Positions 42,631 to 51,018 are shown, counted from the first letter of the stretch. The stretch: DNA of 64,000 bases from Haloplanus sp. HW8-1 (GCF_023703795.1 NZ_CP098518.1:620001-684000), one strand, 5' to 3'. The notes: generated by a model not told the origin, from the sequence alone. A program made the numbers and translations.

Positions 42631-44271
42631 ATGCAAGCCACACACCGTAACGCCCTCTTCGCGGCTCTCGTCGTCGTCGCCACCGTTGCCGCCGCCGGCG
42701 CCGTCACCGGACAGTCCACCTCCGGCACCGTCATTGGTCGTCCGGACATCGAGGTGTACACCGCGACGACGGAGGTCGAACCCGGAACGCGGACCGAACT
42801 CGATCTGGTCCTCTCGAACGACGGCCGCCTGAGCAGGGGCGGGCCGCCACAGTACGAGAGCCGCGTCACCACTGCCCGCGGCGTGTCGGTCGAGGTCGAA
42901 GCCGGCGAGACACCCTTCGAAATCAACACCGGACGAGTCGCCGTCGGCGACGTCCCCCGTGGGACCACCGCTGCCAATCCGGTCTCGATCACCGTCCCCG
43001 AAGACGTCGATCCCGGTCGGTACCGGATTCCCGTCACCGTCTCCTACGCCTACACCGTGAGCGTCCAGTACGACTCCGTCGGCTCCCCGACGTACAACGA
43101 CCTCACGCGCGAGGAGACACAGTACGTCACGCTCCGGGTGCGCGACCAGGCCCAGTTCGACGTGGTCGACAGCGAGACGACGGCACAGATCGGTGACACC
43201 GGAACCATCTCCGTGGAACTCCACAACGGTGGAACCCTGCCGGCACGCGACGCGAGCGTCGTCCTCTCCTCCCCGACCGACGAACTCACGTTCGGGAGCG
43301 GCTCGGAATCCTCGACCGGCTACGTCGGCACCTGGGAACCGGGAACGAACGAGACGGTCGACTACACCGTCTCCTTCGACGACGAGGCGACGCTCCGGAA
43401 CTACAGTTTGACCGTAACCGTCGAGTACGAGGACACGGACGGCATCGCCCGCAGTTCGGACCCGATGGCGGTCGGGCTTCGCCCCGACCGCGAACAGACC
43501 TTCGCGCTCCGCGATGCGAACACGACGCTCCGGGTCGGCGAAGATGGGACGTTCTCCGGAACCGTCGTCAACCGCGGTCCCGATACGGCCCGACAGCCCG
43601 TGGTCGTGTTGCAGACGTCCAACCCGAACGTCAACCTCGAAACCGACGAGTACGCGCTCGAAGCGCTCGCCCCCGACGAGACCGGGACGTTCGCCTTCGA
43701 CGTGTCGATCAGCGATGGGGCGAGCGCCAGCACCCAACAGTTCAACGCCACCGTCCGCTACCGGAACGAGCGCGGCGACGTCCGCCGGAGCGACGCGCTG
43801 GAACAGCGGGTGGTCATCGAACCTCAGCGGGATCGGTTCCGTATCGAGGCGGTCGACCGCACCGCCGTGGCCGGCGGGACGACGACGCTTGACGTCCGTG
43901 TGACCAATCTGGGCGACGAACCGTTACGCGACATCGAGGCCAAGGCGTTCGTCCAGACCCCACTGTCGAGCGACGACGACGAGGGCATCGTCTCTCGACT
44001 CGAACCCGGGGAGACGGCGACGATCACTATCGGTCTGAGTGCCAGCGATGGGGCCCTCGAGAAGCAGTATCCCGTCTCGCTCGACTTCCAGTACGAACTC
44101 CCGGACGGCGACACTGAAGTGTCCAAAACCTACCGGATCCCGGTCACGGTCGAACGGCAACGAAGCGGGGGGCTGCCCCTCGTGCCGATCACCGTCGGCA
44201 TCGTCGTCGCCGTCGTCGGCCTGGGGCTGTTCGTCCGGTCGCGCCGAGGCGGTGAGGACGGGAGCGACTGA
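42631..44271 (+). CDS. Secreted membrane-anchored protein with CARDB/COG1361-type repeats
   Basis: A 546-residue protein. A signal peptide (about 1-27, ALFAALVVVATVAAAGAVTG) leads into at least four beta-sandwich repeats of CARDB/COG1361 type (VVDSETTAQIGDTGTISVELHNGG; ANTTLRVGEDGTFSGTVVNRGPD; VDRTAVAGGTTTLDVRVTNLGDEP). A C-terminal membrane helix (LVPITVGIVVAVVGLGLFV) precedes a basic stop-transfer. Several N-glycosylation sequons are present. Homologues often neighbour an RND-type exporter, but none is adjacent here. It is likely a cell-surface adhesion or binding protein. ATG 42631 was set by the signal peptide. Confidence 0.78.
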   Translation: MQATHRNALFAALVVVATVAAAGAVTGQSTSGTVIGRPDIEVYTATTEVEPGTRTELDLVLSNDGRLSRGGPPQYESRVTTARGVSVEVEAGETPFEINTGRVAVGDVPRGTTAANPVSITVPEDVDPGRYRIPVTVSYAYTVSVQYDSVGSPTYNDLTREETQYVTLRVRDQAQFDVVDSETTAQIGDTGTISVELHNGGTLPARDASVVLSSPTDELTFGSGSESSTGYVGTWEPGTNETVDYTVSFDDEATLRNYSLTVTVEYEDTDGIARSSDPMAVGLRPDREQTFALRDANTTLRVGEDGTFSGTVVNRGPDTARQPVVVLQTSNPNVNLETDEYALEALAPDETGTFAFDVSISDGASASTQQFNATVRYRNERGDVRRSDALEQRVVIEPQRDRFRIEAVDRTAVAGGTTTLDVRVTNLGDEPLRDIEAKAFVQTPLSSDDDEGIVSRLEPGETATITIGLSASDGALEKQYPVSLDFQYELPDGDTEVSKTYRIPVTVERQRSGGLPLVPITVGIVVAVVGLGLFVRSRRGGEDGSD

Positions 44272-44320
44272 CGAACTCCCCCGCGTAGGCCGAGTCCCGA
44301 TCCGGTAACCCACCGAGGAG

Positions 44321-44334
44321 TATCAACGCTGAGA
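44321..44334 (+). promoter_or_regulatory. TWTCA-N4-TGAKA site, cheW promoter
   Basis: TATCAacgcTGAGA. The TGA starts at 44330; the TATA core is TTTATTA with A at 44352, a distance of 22 bp. Confidence 0.72.
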
Positions 44335-44470
44335 ACCCGACGACCGAATTTATTATGGGGTGGCGTAAACGTCGGGTCAACGATCATATGACGCCAGACT
44401 CGACTACGGTCCGGACGGCGTGCCCGACGAGTCCGAGAAACACCCCGACCGCCGGAACGGAGAGACACAC

Positions 44471-45094
44471 ATGAGCGACGGCGAGACGGCAGACCACCCC
44501 GCCGAGTCGGAACTCGACGAGCAGATCGAGGCGGCGCTGAACGAGATAGACGTGGCCGATGCGGCTGGGTCGACCGACGAGGGCGACGTCGATCGATCGG
44601 TCCCCTCGTTCGGTGATGCACCGGCCGACGGTGCCGACGGTGCCGACGAGTCGTCGGGGACGGCCGACGAGGAGACCATCTCTGTCTTGGAGTTCGTCCT
44701 CGGCGACGAGCGGTACTGTCTGGACATCTCCTTCATCGAACAGATCGTCGAACGCGGCACGATCACCCGTATCCCGAACGCGCCGCCGTTCGTCGAGGGA
44801 GTGATCGATCTCCGGGGCGATATCACGACTGTCATCGACCCCAAGGAGACGCTGGCGGCCGAGGACGACGATGACGGCGATCTCATCGTCGTCTTCGATT
44901 CATCGCGGATGGACGACGAGTGGAGCGTCGGGTGGGCGGTCGATGGCGTCCGCCGGGTCTCGACGGTTTCTCTGGCGGAGATCAAAGACTCCCCCGTCGA
45001 CGAACCGTGGATCAACGGCGTGGTCAAGCGGGACGAGGACGGCGAATTCGTCATCTGGACGGAACCGGGCGAGCTCATGCGGACCGACGCCTGA
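44471..45094 (+). CDS. cheW: Chemotaxis coupling protein CheW
   Basis: A 207-residue CheW that links transducers (methyl-accepting proteins) to the histidine kinase CheA. About 70 acidic disordered residues precede the CheW domain (about 72-205): ISVLEFVLGDERYCLDISFIEQIVERGTITRIPNAPPFVEGVIDLRGDITTVIDPKETL. The SVGWAVDGVRRV and C-terminal WINGVVKRDEDGEFVIW segments complete both beta barrels. ATG 44471 is used; an upstream in-frame start would add 17 non-conserved residues. It is the left-hand gene of the motility island and has the shared palindromic promoter site. Confidence 0.92.
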   Translation: MSDGETADHPAESELDEQIEAALNEIDVADAAGSTDEGDVDRSVPSFGDAPADGADGADESSGTADEETISVLEFVLGDERYCLDISFIEQIVERGTITRIPNAPPFVEGVIDLRGDITTVIDPKETLAAEDDDDGDLIVVFDSSRMDDEWSVGWAVDGVRRVSTVSLAEIKDSPVDEPWINGVVKRDEDGEFVIWTEPGELMRTDA

Positions 45095-45102
45095 GCAGGC
45101 GG

Positions 45103-45504
45103 TCAGCGTCGCCGGAGGAACGCCGGGAGGCGGACCCGATCTAGCCCGTCCTCCGGGAGCGCCGTGGGGTTCGGTCGCGAGAACATCCCTGGCGGCCCGT
45201 CGGACGACCCGTTTCGATCCTCCCCCCGGGAGGTGTCGTCGATGTCGGTTGCGTCGACGACCAGTTCCTCCCACACGGCCTCCGACTCCGTGGCCGTCCT
45301 GTCGGACGCCTTGTGTCGCCCCTCCTCGTAGGAGAGTTCGATCAGGCTCCGCTCGTAGGTCGTCGCCGCCGACGCGAGCACTTGCTCGTACTCCTCGCGG
45401 TTCGGGTGACCCAGGCTCCGAGCCACGCCGAGGGCGAACGCACGTTCGAGTGCGTCCTCCTTGTCGAGGTCGTCCCACTCGGTGTCGAACTCGGATTCGT
45501 ACAT
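45103..45504 (-). CDS. Small acidic protein downstream of the KaiC-like gene
   Basis: A 133-residue protein not recognised outside haloarchaeal motility loci. The N-terminal 65 residues are helical (WDDLDKEDALERAFALGVARSLGHPNREEYEQVLASAATTYERSLIELSYEEGRHKA); the rest is acidic and probably disordered, ending RLPAFLRRR. ATG 45504 lies one base after the stop of the KaiC-like ATPase gene, so it is the second gene of that operon. It may be a partner of that ATPase or of the switch complex; this is inference from position. Confidence 0.7.
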   Translation of the reverse strand: MYESEFDTEWDDLDKEDALERAFALGVARSLGHPNREEYEQVLASAATTYERSLIELSYEEGRHKASDRTATESEAVWEELVVDATDIDDTSRGEDRNGSSDGPPGMFSRPNPTALPEDGLDRVRLPAFLRRR

Positions 45505-45505
45505 G

Positions 45506-46210
45506 TCAGGCCTTGAGCTTTTGCTCCGACCGGACGTGCAGTCCATCGTCGTCGAACTCGACGACGTGGATGTTGCTGTCGATGTTCGTTCCCCGCATCT
45601 TGACGATCTGGACGCCCCGGTGCATCCCGCTCCCCTCGAGGTAGTTGTGCATGAAGATCACGCCATGGGCGAGGTAGTGTTCGTCGGCGTAGGAGGAGGG
45701 ATCGGTCATCTCGGAGATGAGCAGCGTCGTGGCGTCGACCCGCTTCAGCGAGGTGAGAAACTGGACGAACGCCTCGTGATTGTCGGGATAGAAGTACTGT
45801 AGGATCATCGTCGAGTCGATAACCAGTCGATCGATCTCCCGGGAGTTGATGAATCCTACGAGCCGGTTGGTCATGTTCTTCACTCCCGATGAGAAGTCGT
45901 TGCCGCCCGGTCCCTTCAGCAGCCGCTTGGCGTTGGAGTCGAAGACGTTTCGAAACTGGAGTTTCCCCGATCGAACCGCCTTCTCGAAGCCGAAGTCGTA
46001 GGCGCTCATGTCGTGGATCAGTTCCTCCTCGGTCTCGTGCATACTCAAAAAGAGACACTTCTCTCCCGCACGAGCCCCCTCGGTGACGAACTGGGAAGAG
46101 AACGTCGTCTTCCCGCTTCCCGGCGGCCCGCTGAGAATGTACAGCCGATCACGGAGGAGTCCCCCGTCGACGAGTTCGTCGAAACCGTCAACGCCCGTGG
46201 AAAGCCTCAT
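45506..46210 (-). CDS. KaiC-like RecA-superfamily ATPase (ArlH-related)
   Basis: A 234-residue single-domain KaiC/ArlH-like ATPase. The Walker A is GPPGSGKTTF; the catalytic Glu region is SMHETEEELIHDMSAY; Walker B is IDRLVIDSTMIL. A C-terminal strand pair carries HRGVQIVKMRGTNIDSNIHVVEF. Members of this group include ArlH and the Haloferax motility regulator CirA; here a regulatory role is plausible because a true ArlH is encoded separately. The promoter has the shared palindromic site, 22 bp from its TATA core. It is the first gene of a leftward pair. Confidence 0.82.
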   Translation of the reverse strand: MRLSTGVDGFDELVDGGLLRDRLYILSGPPGSGKTTFSSQFVTEGARAGEKCLFLSMHETEEELIHDMSAYDFGFEKAVRSGKLQFRNVFDSNAKRLLKGPGGNDFSSGVKNMTNRLVGFINSREIDRLVIDSTMILQYFYPDNHEAFVQFLTSLKRVDATTLLISEMTDPSSYADEHYLAHGVIFMHNYLEGSGMHRGVQIVKMRGTNIDSNIHVVEFDDDGLHVRSEQKLKA

Positions 46211-46254
46211 CGCCGAGTGGTGGTCGGGGCGGATGATATAGATTGTGTCCGTGT

Positions 46255-46268
46255 TCTCATTCGTGAAA
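46255..46268 (-). promoter_or_regulatory. TWTCA-N4-TGAKA site, KaiC-like gene promoter
   Basis: Read on the minus strand this is TTTCAcgaaTGAGA. The TGA starts at 46259; the TATA core TATATC has its A at 46237, a distance of 22 bp. Confidence 0.68.
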
Positions 46269-46357
46269 ATTGCGGGAGCGAGTGTCGTCGGAGCGGGGAC
46301 CCTCGCCGTCCGCCACGTTGCGAATTTATTTCCGTCAGTCTACGTAACTGTCTTGCA

Positions 46358-47092
46358 ATGACGGACCAAACCCGAACGGGAATCGAAGGCTTGGACTCGA
46401 TACTGGGCGGCGGTATCGTCGACAACGCGACGGTGCTGATCAGTGGGAATCCGGGGACCGGCAAGAGTATTCTCGGTCTACAGTACATATACAACGGGGT
46501 GACCCAGTTCGACGAGAAAGGGATCTACCTGTCTTTCGAGGAGAACGCCGAGGACATCGCACAGGCTGCCGAGTCGATCGGCTTCGAGAACTGGCAGGAA
46601 CTCGTCGAGGACGATCAGATCCTGATCTACGACAAACAGGAGTTGCTGCGGCACAACGACTTCAACTCGACTCTGGATCAGTTGCTGGCGGCGTTCGAGG
46701 AGACGGAGTACGAACGGCTCGTCCTCGATTCACTGACCATGTTCGAACTGTTCTTCGAGGACGAACAGGAGAAGCGAACGTATCTGCTGAAGTTCTCCGA
46801 CATCCTGAAGGCCAACGGGTTGACGTCGCTGCTCATCGCCGAGCAGTCCGCCGTGTTCCCTGAGCAGGACATCGGCTTGGAGAACTTCTTGACCGACGGC
46901 AACATCTACCTGATCCAGACCCCGACGGAATCCGGCGTCAACCGGTACATCTGGGTCGCCAAGATGCGAAAGCAGAACATCGAGACGGATATCTTCCCCA
47001 TGGATATCGACGAGGGCGGCATCACCGTCCACGAGCGTGCCGCGGGGTTCTCGATGATGGGTGACCAGAGCGACCGCTTCCCAGGTGAGTGA
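46358..47092 (+). CDS. KaiC-like ATPase, second copy
   Basis: A 244-residue KaiC-domain ATPase, related to but distinct from its divergent neighbour. Walker A is GNPGTGKSIL; the catalytic Glu segment is LSFEENAEDIAQAAESIGF; Walker B is YERLVLDSLTMFEL. A C-terminal arginine/lysine strand pair is VNRYIWVAKMRKQNIETDIFPM. It could act as a signalling ATPase of the CirA/KaiC type in motility or diel control. ATG 46358 lies about 30 bp after TATA GAATTTATT. Its promoter lacks the palindromic site found at the divergent copy. It converges on the winged-helix gene (0-bp gap). Confidence 0.82.
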   Translation: MTDQTRTGIEGLDSILGGGIVDNATVLISGNPGTGKSILGLQYIYNGVTQFDEKGIYLSFEENAEDIAQAAESIGFENWQELVEDDQILIYDKQELLRHNDFNSTLDQLLAAFEETEYERLVLDSLTMFELFFEDEQEKRTYLLKFSDILKANGLTSLLIAEQSAVFPEQDIGLENFLTDGNIYLIQTPTESGVNRYIWVAKMRKQNIETDIFPMDIDEGGITVHERAAGFSMMGDQSDRFPGE

Positions 47093-47428
47093 TCACTCCG
47101 AGAGGGTTCGCCAGGCCTCGTCGAGCCGATTCTTGACCTTCCGCCGTTCCTCCACCTCGACGGTCACGTCACCGTCGGAGAACTCCACGATGACCTCTTC
47201 GATGTTTCGGCGGTAGACGTTGACACGCCGCCGTTCGTCCGAGAGGACCCGGTCGTGATGTTCGAGGAGATCGGCGTCGGTGAGTTCCTCGATTCGGCGA
47301 TAGCAGGTGGCGATCGGTACGTCGAGCTGGTCGCTGAGCTCTTGGGCCGAGCGTGGTTCGTGTGCGAAGCTCAGTATCTCGGGGTTGTACTCGTTACCCA
47401 GAACCCGGAGCATCTCGATTCCGTCCAT
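47093..47428 (-). CDS. Winged-helix transcriptional regulator of the motility island
   Basis: A 111-residue ArsR-like winged helix (MLRVLGNEYNPEILSFAHEPRSAQELSDQLDVPIATCYRRIEELTDADLLEHHDRVLSDERRRVNVYRRN). An acidic-basic C-terminal helix (VEERRKVKNRLDEAWRTL) suggests dimerisation. No metal-binding cysteines are present. It lies in the centre of the archaellum locus, and its start region overlaps a one-mismatch copy of the palindrome found in nine island-related promoters. It is the best candidate for the factor that binds that palindrome. It is analogous in position to archaellum activators such as EarA, though no homology is claimed. Confidence 0.8.
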   Translation of the reverse strand: MDGIEMLRVLGNEYNPEILSFAHEPRSAQELSDQLDVPIATCYRRIEELTDADLLEHHDRVLSDERRRVNVYRRNIEEVIVEFSDGDVTVEVEERRKVKNRLDEAWRTLSE

Positions 47429-47433
47429 TCGTT

Positions 47434-47447
47434 ATCAGTTCAGATAC
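47434..47447 (-). promoter_or_regulatory. Degenerate palindromic site at the regulator's own transcription start
   Basis: TATCAgttcAGATA on the plus strand has one mismatch from TWTCA-N4-TGAKA. It lies between the minus-strand TATA box TTTATTG (47464-47458) and ATG 47428, a position suited to autorepression rather than activation. Confidence 0.4.
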
Positions 47448-47506
47448 GGTGCTGGACAATAAATCGTACTGTCATTCGGACGCAAGACATCGCCGATTCG
47501 CATCGG

Positions 47507-47520
47507 TATCAGTCGTGAGA
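47507..47520 (+). promoter_or_regulatory. TWTCA-N4-TGAKA site, DUF7521-like gene promoter
   Basis: TATCAgtcgTGAGA. The TGA starts at 47516; TATA core TTTATG has its A at 47538, a distance of 22 bp. Confidence 0.72.
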
Positions 47521-47570
47521 ATGTCACGGCCAGATTTATGTTTTGATACATCGACCTGGCGAATAAGACA

Positions 47571-47852
47571 ATGTTAGTCGTCGAATACCTCTATTTCGCG
47601 GCCACTGGCGTGCTGGTTCTCTCCGGGATGACGATGGTCGGGATGGCGATCAAGGCGTACATCCAGACGACGCGCCGGGCGATGATTCACATCTCGCTGG
47701 GATTCAGTCTGATCGCTGCCGCCGCGATCGCGACGGCGATCAGTGCCTTCATCAATGATTTCACCGGCGTTCGCTCCCTCCTGTTGGTCAACAACGGCCT
47801 CGCGTCCCTGGGATTCATCTTCGTCGTGTACAGTCTCATCATCTACGACTGA
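47571..47852 (+). CDS. Three-helix membrane protein (DUF7521-like)
   Basis: A 93-residue membrane protein with three hydrophobic helices ([64 protein letters not shown]). It resembles small haloarchaeal DUF7521-type proteins that are often paired with an ArsR-like HTH gene, as here. The function is unknown; it might sense membrane state for the regulator. Its promoter has the shared motility palindrome, so it is probably expressed with the archaellum. ATG 47571 follows the TATA box by about 33 bp. Confidence 0.75.
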   Translation: MLVVEYLYFAATGVLVLSGMTMVGMAIKAYIQTTRRAMIHISLGFSLIAAAAIATAISAFINDFTGVRSLLLVNNGLASLGFIFVVYSLIIYD

Positions 47853-47901
47853 CGATCCCGACACACCCCCGAACCCCGAAGCCAGGCGGTTTGCCTTCGA
47901 T

Positions 47902-47915
47902 TTTCACGAATGATA
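47902..47915 (+). promoter_or_regulatory. TWTCA-N4-TGAKA site, arlA1 promoter
   Basis: TTTCAcgaaTGATA. The TGA starts at 47911; TATA core TTTATAG has its A at 47933, a distance of 22 bp. Confidence 0.75.
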
Positions 47916-47992
47916 TTTCAGAGCGCACCTTTATAGTCCTGCTTACGGACGGTGTACACAACCCGCGGATACGATCCGGGGCATACACGACA

Positions 47993-48670
47993 ATGTTCGA
48001 AGAACGAGAACGAGGGCAGGTCGGGATCGGGACGCTCATCGTGTTCATCGCGATGGTGCTGGTGGCGGCGATCGCCGCGGGCGTCCTGATCAACACGGCC
48101 GGCTTCCTCCAGACCCAGTCCGAACAGACCGGTCAACAGAGCAGCGCACAGGTCACCGATCGCCTCGAACCCGTCTCCAAAACCGGTAACGTCTCGCTCT
48201 ACGACTCCGGGAACACGACGGTTGTCGCCGACCGGACCGCGAACAACGACAGCAACAACATCGCCCTCTCGGTCGACAAGGTGACTATGGTGGTCCAGAA
48301 GTCGCCGGGGGCGAGCGACATCAACATCAGCGCGACGACGTTCGAGTTGGTCGGCCCCGACGGCACCGATCGCTTCCCGTTCACCAACAGCACCGCGATA
48401 AACGCTAGCGAGGGTGAAGTGGCGGTGTTACAGGACGACGACGACTCACTCGATACGTCCTCGTCGGGATTCATCCTGAACAGTCGGACTGACCGTCTGG
48501 TCGTCACGATCGATCTGAACGCGACGGTGAACAACGGTGCGTTCTCCAACGGGCCGCTGGAGCCGGGTGAGACGGCGACGCTCCGGATCAACACCGAGAG
48601 CGGTGCCACGAGCATCATCCGCATCCAAGTGCCCCAGTCGCTCTCCGGCGAGAAGTCCGTCGAACTGTAG
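47993..48670 (+). CDS. arlA1: Archaellin 1 (archaellum filament protein)
   Basis: A 225-residue archaellin, the structural subunit of the swimming filament. The class III signal peptide is [13 protein letters not shown]; prepilin peptidase PibD would cut after RG, leaving the hydrophobic assembly helix [28 protein letters not shown]. The variable region (about 72-105, [15 protein letters not shown]) and several NxS/T sequons indicate N-glycosylation. The C terminus ([21 protein letters not shown]) is shared with the next two genes. It has its own promoter with palindromic site and a leader of about 35 nt. It is the first of three tandem paralogues. Confidence 0.95.
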   Translation: MFEERERGQVGIGTLIVFIAMVLVAAIAAGVLINTAGFLQTQSEQTGQQSSAQVTDRLEPVSKTGNVSLYDSGNTTVVADRTANNDSNNIALSVDKVTMVVQKSPGASDINISATTFELVGPDGTDRFPFTNSTAINASEGEVAVLQDDDDSLDTSSSGFILNSRTDRLVVTIDLNATVNNGAFSNGPLEPGETATLRINTESGATSIIRIQVPQSLSGEKSVEL

Positions 48671-48765
48671 CGGCGTTCTCCACTTTTTCCGGTGGCGGCT
48701 GGGAGTCAGACCCAGTCGACCCTCAGATGTCGTTCTCTGCAGGTTTGAGGCCCTGGTACTTTCGT

Positions 48766-48779
48766 TTTCACCAGTGATA
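48766..48779 (+). promoter_or_regulatory. TWTCA-N4-TGAKA site, arlA2 promoter
   Basis: TTTCAccagTGATA. The TGA starts at 48775; TATA core TTTATTA has its A at 48797, a distance of 22 bp. Confidence 0.75.
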
Positions 48780-48857
48780 TTTTCTCGAATAGGTTTATTA
48801 GTGTGTTCGCGAACCTTATCCCAGAGCCCACGGATACGAACCGGGGCATCCACAACA

Positions 48858-49526
48858 ATGTTCGAAGAACGAGAACGAGGGCAGGTCGGGATCGGGACGC
48901 TCATCGTGTTCATCGCGATGGTGCTGGTGGCGGCGATCGCCGCGGGCGTCCTGATCAACACGGCCGGCTTCCTCCAGACCCAGTCCGAACAGACCGGTCA
49001 ACAGAGCAGCGCACAGGTTACCGACCGCCTCGAACCCGTCTCCAAAACCGGTAACGTCACCTACTACAACAGTTCGTCGCAGAGCGTTCTGAGCGAGAGC
49101 GAGGCCCAGCCGTCCTATTCCAACACCTCCCTCGTGGTCGACGAGATGTCGCTGGTGATCCAGAAATCACCGGGGGCGAGCGACATCAACATCAGCGCGA
49201 CGACGTTCGAGTTGATCGGCCCCGACGGCACCGATCGCTTCCCGTTCACCAACAGTACGGCGGTCAGCGATAAACGCGCGTTGCAGGACGACGACACGTC
49301 GATCAACGTCAGCCAGGGCAGCGGCCTGATCCTGAACAGTCGGACCGACCGTCTGGTCGTCACCCTCAACATGACCGCACTGGCACAGAACAACGAGTTC
49401 GTCAGCGGACCGCTGGAGACGGGTGAGACGGCGACGCTCCGGATCAACACCGAGAGCGGTGCCACGAGCATCATCCGCATCCAGGTGCCCCAGTCGCTCT
49501 CCGGCGAGAAGTCCGTCGAACTGTAG
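48858..49526 (+). CDS. arlA2: Archaellin 2
   Basis: A 222-residue archaellin. The first 70 residues are identical to archaellin 1 and nearly identical at DNA level; the 5' leader just before the ATG is also related. The variable segment ([20 protein letters not shown]) differs. From 49197 to 49378 the DNA is identical to 50023-50204 in archaellin 3, pointing to recent duplication or gene conversion. It has a separate promoter with the shared site. It would co-assemble in the filament or be used alternatively, as seen for multiple archaellins in other haloarchaea. Confidence 0.95.
   Translation: MFEERERGQVGIGTLIVFIAMVLVAAIAAGVLINTAGFLQTQSEQTGQQSSAQVTDRLEPVSKTGNVTYYNSSSQSVLSESEAQPSYSNTSLVVDEMSLVIQKSPGASDINISATTFELIGPDGTDRFPFTNSTAVSDKRALQDDDTSINVSQGSGLILNSRTDRLVVTLNMTALAQNNEFVSGPLETGETATLRINTESGATSIIRIQVPQSLSGEKSVEL
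49197..49378 (+). repeat. 182-bp direct repeat shared by arlA2 and arlA3 (first copy)
   Basis: Apparently perfect identity with 50023-50204, including synonymous positions, whereas arlA1 differs in this part. It fits recent gene conversion or duplication. Confidence 0.8.
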
Positions 49527-49580
49527 ATTCGACCGCTCGTTTTTTATTTTCGCCCGTCGATCCGGTCCTCCGCAGTTCGT

Positions 49581-49594
49581 TTTCAGATGTGATA
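49581..49594 (+). promoter_or_regulatory. TWTCA-N4-TGAKA site, arlA3 promoter
   Basis: TTTCAgatgTGATA. The TGA starts at 49590; the weaker TATA core CTTAAC has its A at 49612, a distance of 22 bp. Confidence 0.72.
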
Positions 49595-49677
49595 TTCGGA
49601 TGTACAGGCTTAACAGTGGCCTCTCGTGAACTGAAAACAGAGTCCGGGACCATCCTCGTCTCGGCAACCAACCAATC

Positions 49678-50352
49678 ATGTTCGACAACAACGACGAGAA
49701 TAGGGGGCAGGTCGGGATCGGGACGCTCATCGTGTTCATCGCGATGGTGCTGGTGGCGGCGATCGCCGCGGGCGTCCTGATCAACACGGCCGGCTTCCTC
49801 CAGACCCAGTCCGAACAGACCGGTCAACAGAGCAGCGCACAGGTCACTGATCGCCTCGAACCCATCTCCAAAACCGGTAACGTCTCCAACTACTACACGA
49901 CCAACGACACGGTGGTTCCCTCCTCGGAGGAGAACCTGTCGGACACCAACCAGTCGCTTCGGGTGAACGATATGTCACTGGTCGTCCAGAAATCACCGGG
50001 AGCGAGCGACATTAACGTGAGTGCGACGACGTTCGAGTTGATCGGCCCCGACGGCACCGATCGCTTCCCGTTCACCAACAGTACGGCGGTCAGCGATAAA
50101 CGCGCGTTGCAGGACGACGACACGTCGATCAACGTCAGCCAGGGCAGCGGCCTGATCCTGAACAGTCGGACCGACCGTCTGGTCGTCACCCTCAACATGA
50201 CCGCGCTGGCACAGAACGGCACGTTCGTGAACGGCGCGCTGGAGCCGGGTGAGACGGCGACGCTCCGGATCAACACCGAGAGCGGTGCCACGAGCATCAT
50301 CCGCATCCAGGTGCCCCAGTCGCTCTCCGGCGAGGAATCGGTCGAACTGTAA
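49678..50352 (+). CDS. arlA3: Archaellin 3
   Basis: A 224-residue archaellin with an altered extreme N terminus ([15 protein letters not shown]) but the same PibD site and assembly helix. The variable region ([20 protein letters not shown]) is unique. The remainder is almost the same as archaellin 2, and the C terminus ends GEESVEL instead of GEKSVEL. Its TATA box is weaker than those of the first two, so it may be a minor filament component. N-glycosylation sequons are present. Confidence 0.95.
   Translation: MFDNNDENRGQVGIGTLIVFIAMVLVAAIAAGVLINTAGFLQTQSEQTGQQSSAQVTDRLEPISKTGNVSNYYTTNDTVVPSSEENLSDTNQSLRVNDMSLVVQKSPGASDINVSATTFELIGPDGTDRFPFTNSTAVSDKRALQDDDTSINVSQGSGLILNSRTDRLVVTLNMTALAQNGTFVNGALEPGETATLRINTESGATSIIRIQVPQSLSGEESVEL
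50023..50204 (+). repeat. 182-bp direct repeat shared by arlA2 and arlA3 (second copy)
   Basis: Identical to 49197-49378; see that entry. Confidence 0.8.
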
Positions 50353-50424
50353 CGCCTCCCGACGCTGCGGCACCACCGAATCTTTATGTTTTCACGCCCC
50401 CGAAGTGGAAACACCCCCCAGGGT

Positions 50425-51012
50425 ATGCCATCAGATTCAGACGATTCCATCTCGGAGCGCGGGAAAGTCATCACCGAGGAAGAACTCGACCTCACTAGAC
50501 ACGACAACGTCTCCGAACTCGACGACGGCCGCTTTCTCGTCTCGACCGGTGAGTCGATGAGCGACGACGCCGCACAGCGCCGAGCCGACGCCATCGACGC
50601 CCGGGAGGAGAGGGGTGGCTCCGAGGCCGACGACTCCGACGACGAGCCGGAGCTTTCCGAGATGGACGTCAACCGCTGGCTCGAAAACCACTTCCGAGGG
50701 ATCGACGCCCAGTACGGCTTCCACGCGACGGCGAAGTTCGACTCCGGCGTCAGTCGTCATCAGGTCGTCTCCAACGACGTCGTCACCAGTTTCGAATCGC
50801 TGTTGATCTGGTACGCACAACACGTCGGCGGCGGGACACCGGTCGAGGACGTTCTCGGAATCCTGCTCGCGGAGTCGAACGTCTCCGTCCGCTACCCGGT
50901 CGGGACACTCACCGGCCTACTCAAGCGGTACGAACTCGACCGCTCCGACTCGATCGGCGACCTCATCGAGGCGGTCGCCGACGAGGAGGCCGTCGCGCTG
51001 TCCGAGGACTGA
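50425..51012 (+). CDS. Conserved haloarchaeal protein between archaellins and cheY
   Basis: A 195-residue protein. An N-terminal block (ISERGKVITEEELDLTRHDNVSELDDGRFLVST) looks conserved. An acidic linker follows, then a helical C-terminal domain (LSEMDVNRWLENHFRGIDAQYGFHATAKFD; SFESLLIWYAQHVGGGTPVEDVLGILLAESN). There is no catalytic motif or membrane helix. It may regulate archaellum assembly or transcription, judging only from position. ATG 50425 was chosen because it lies about 40 bp after TATA CTTTATG; an upstream in-frame ATG at 50386 falls within the TATA region. It lacks the shared palindrome. Confidence 0.7.
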   Translation: MPSDSDDSISERGKVITEEELDLTRHDNVSELDDGRFLVSTGESMSDDAAQRRADAIDAREERGGSEADDSDDEPELSEMDVNRWLENHFRGIDAQYGFHATAKFDSGVSRHQVVSNDVVTSFESLLIWYAQHVGGGTPVEDVLGILLAESNVSVRYPVGTLTGLLKRYELDRSDSIGDLIEAVADEEAVALSED

Positions 51013-51018
51013 ATCTCG

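Noticed and set aside
46300-46360. Search for the palindrome before the rightward KaiC-like gene
   Set aside because: A clear TATA box is present but no TCA-N4-TGA occurs at or near the expected place.
50353-50424. Search for the palindrome before the gene between archaellins and cheY
   Set aside because: The sequence 22 bp before the TATA A is GCTGCGG; no half-sites are present.
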